Origin: Paractinoplanes ferrugineus
GTDB lineage: Bacteria > Actinomycetota > Actinomycetes > Mycobacteriales > Micromonosporaceae
Direction of reading: 5' to 3'
Assembly: GCF_016862195.1 (NCBI RefSeq)
Contig: NZ_BOMM01000057.1
Span: forward strand, 98,239-162,238
Length of the DNA stretch: 64,000 nucleotides
Part shown: positions 63,997-64,000 of the stretch, piece after piece
Numbering within the stretch: the first letter of the stretch is position 1
How the letters are laid out: each line of letters opens with the position of its first letter
Notes under the pieces: model-generated
The model's database searches: none
Seen by the model: the letters and a program-made list of their open reading frames with translations, nothing else
What the model was told of the DNA's origin: nothing
Translations under genes and position numbers: made by a program

Positions 63997-64000
63997 TTAA

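Overview
The window is about 70-75% GC, uses many GTG and TTG starts, and carries typical high-GC Gram-positive genes: HrcA/CIRCE, a long Arg/Ala-rich RNase E, the valS-folC-DUF4233 cluster, F420-type oxidoreductases and SpoIIE/HATPase sigma-regulator proteins. It looks like chromosomal DNA of an actinomycete, most likely a Micromonosporaceae member close to Actinoplanes; the genus is inference only. I see no rRNA, tRNA, CRISPR array, insertion sequence, phage or integrase. Most of the window is core chromosome with short accessory stretches.

Layout. 1-3.8 kb: a divergon of a CoA-transferase (cut by the window edge) and an amidohydrolase with its IclR regulator, with two related inverted repeats in the shared promoter region. 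3.8-5.4 kb: a MarR regulator plus a deazaflavin-type oxidoreductase, divergent from a flavodoxin-fold oxidoreductase, with twin MarR-type operators. 5.9-8.2 kb: hrcA-dnaJ with a textbook CIRCE element. 8.2-19 kb: DUF4870 protein, hemW, enoyl-CoA hydratase, a lysozyme-like secreted protein, a membrane sensor without output domain, a GlsB-type membrane protein, lepA, an unusual MOSC protein, DUF4240 and APH-like proteins, and rpsT. 19-27.8 kb: holA, a GNAT protein and the DNA-uptake pair comEA-comEC, then a PrmC-related methyltransferase with two DnaA-box-like sites upstream. 27.8-32.4 kb: DegV, a lipoprotein, a histidine phosphatase, rsfS, nadD and a hybrid histidine kinase. 32.4-36.5 kb: pepN divergent from trpS; trpS is preceded by a tiny Trp-codon leader peptide and a complete attenuator. 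36.6-45.6 kb: obg, rpmA, rplU, a lipoprotein, rne and two radical-SAM-linked genes. 45.7-49.3 kb: a three-gene operon resembling the RsbQ/RsbP/RsbV energy-stress module. 49.5-55.8 kb: a membrane-anchored protein of an unnamed family, an iron-sulfur photolyase, an acyltransferase and a three-gene ABC exporter. 55.8-64 kb: ndk, a very long disordered protein ending in a VOC domain, DUF4233, folC, valS and a second member of the unnamed membrane-anchored family, closed by a strong terminator.

How the genes work together. Translation and ribosome quality are heavily represented (lepA, rpsT, rsfS, obg, rpmA, rplU, rne, trpS, valS). Regulation is visible at the DNA level in five places: CIRCE, the MarR operators, the putative IclR operators, the trpS attenuator and several promoters whose -10 element sits 6-8 bases before the start codon (probable leaderless transcripts). 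The most interesting items are the trpS attenuator, the RsbQ-RsbP-STAS operon, the two paralogous extracytoplasmic proteins sharing a WADHGS motif, the VOC fusion in the folC-ndk interval, and a recurring pattern of short tandem duplications that include the stop codon of a gene.

All calls are from reading the sequence; no database search was run.
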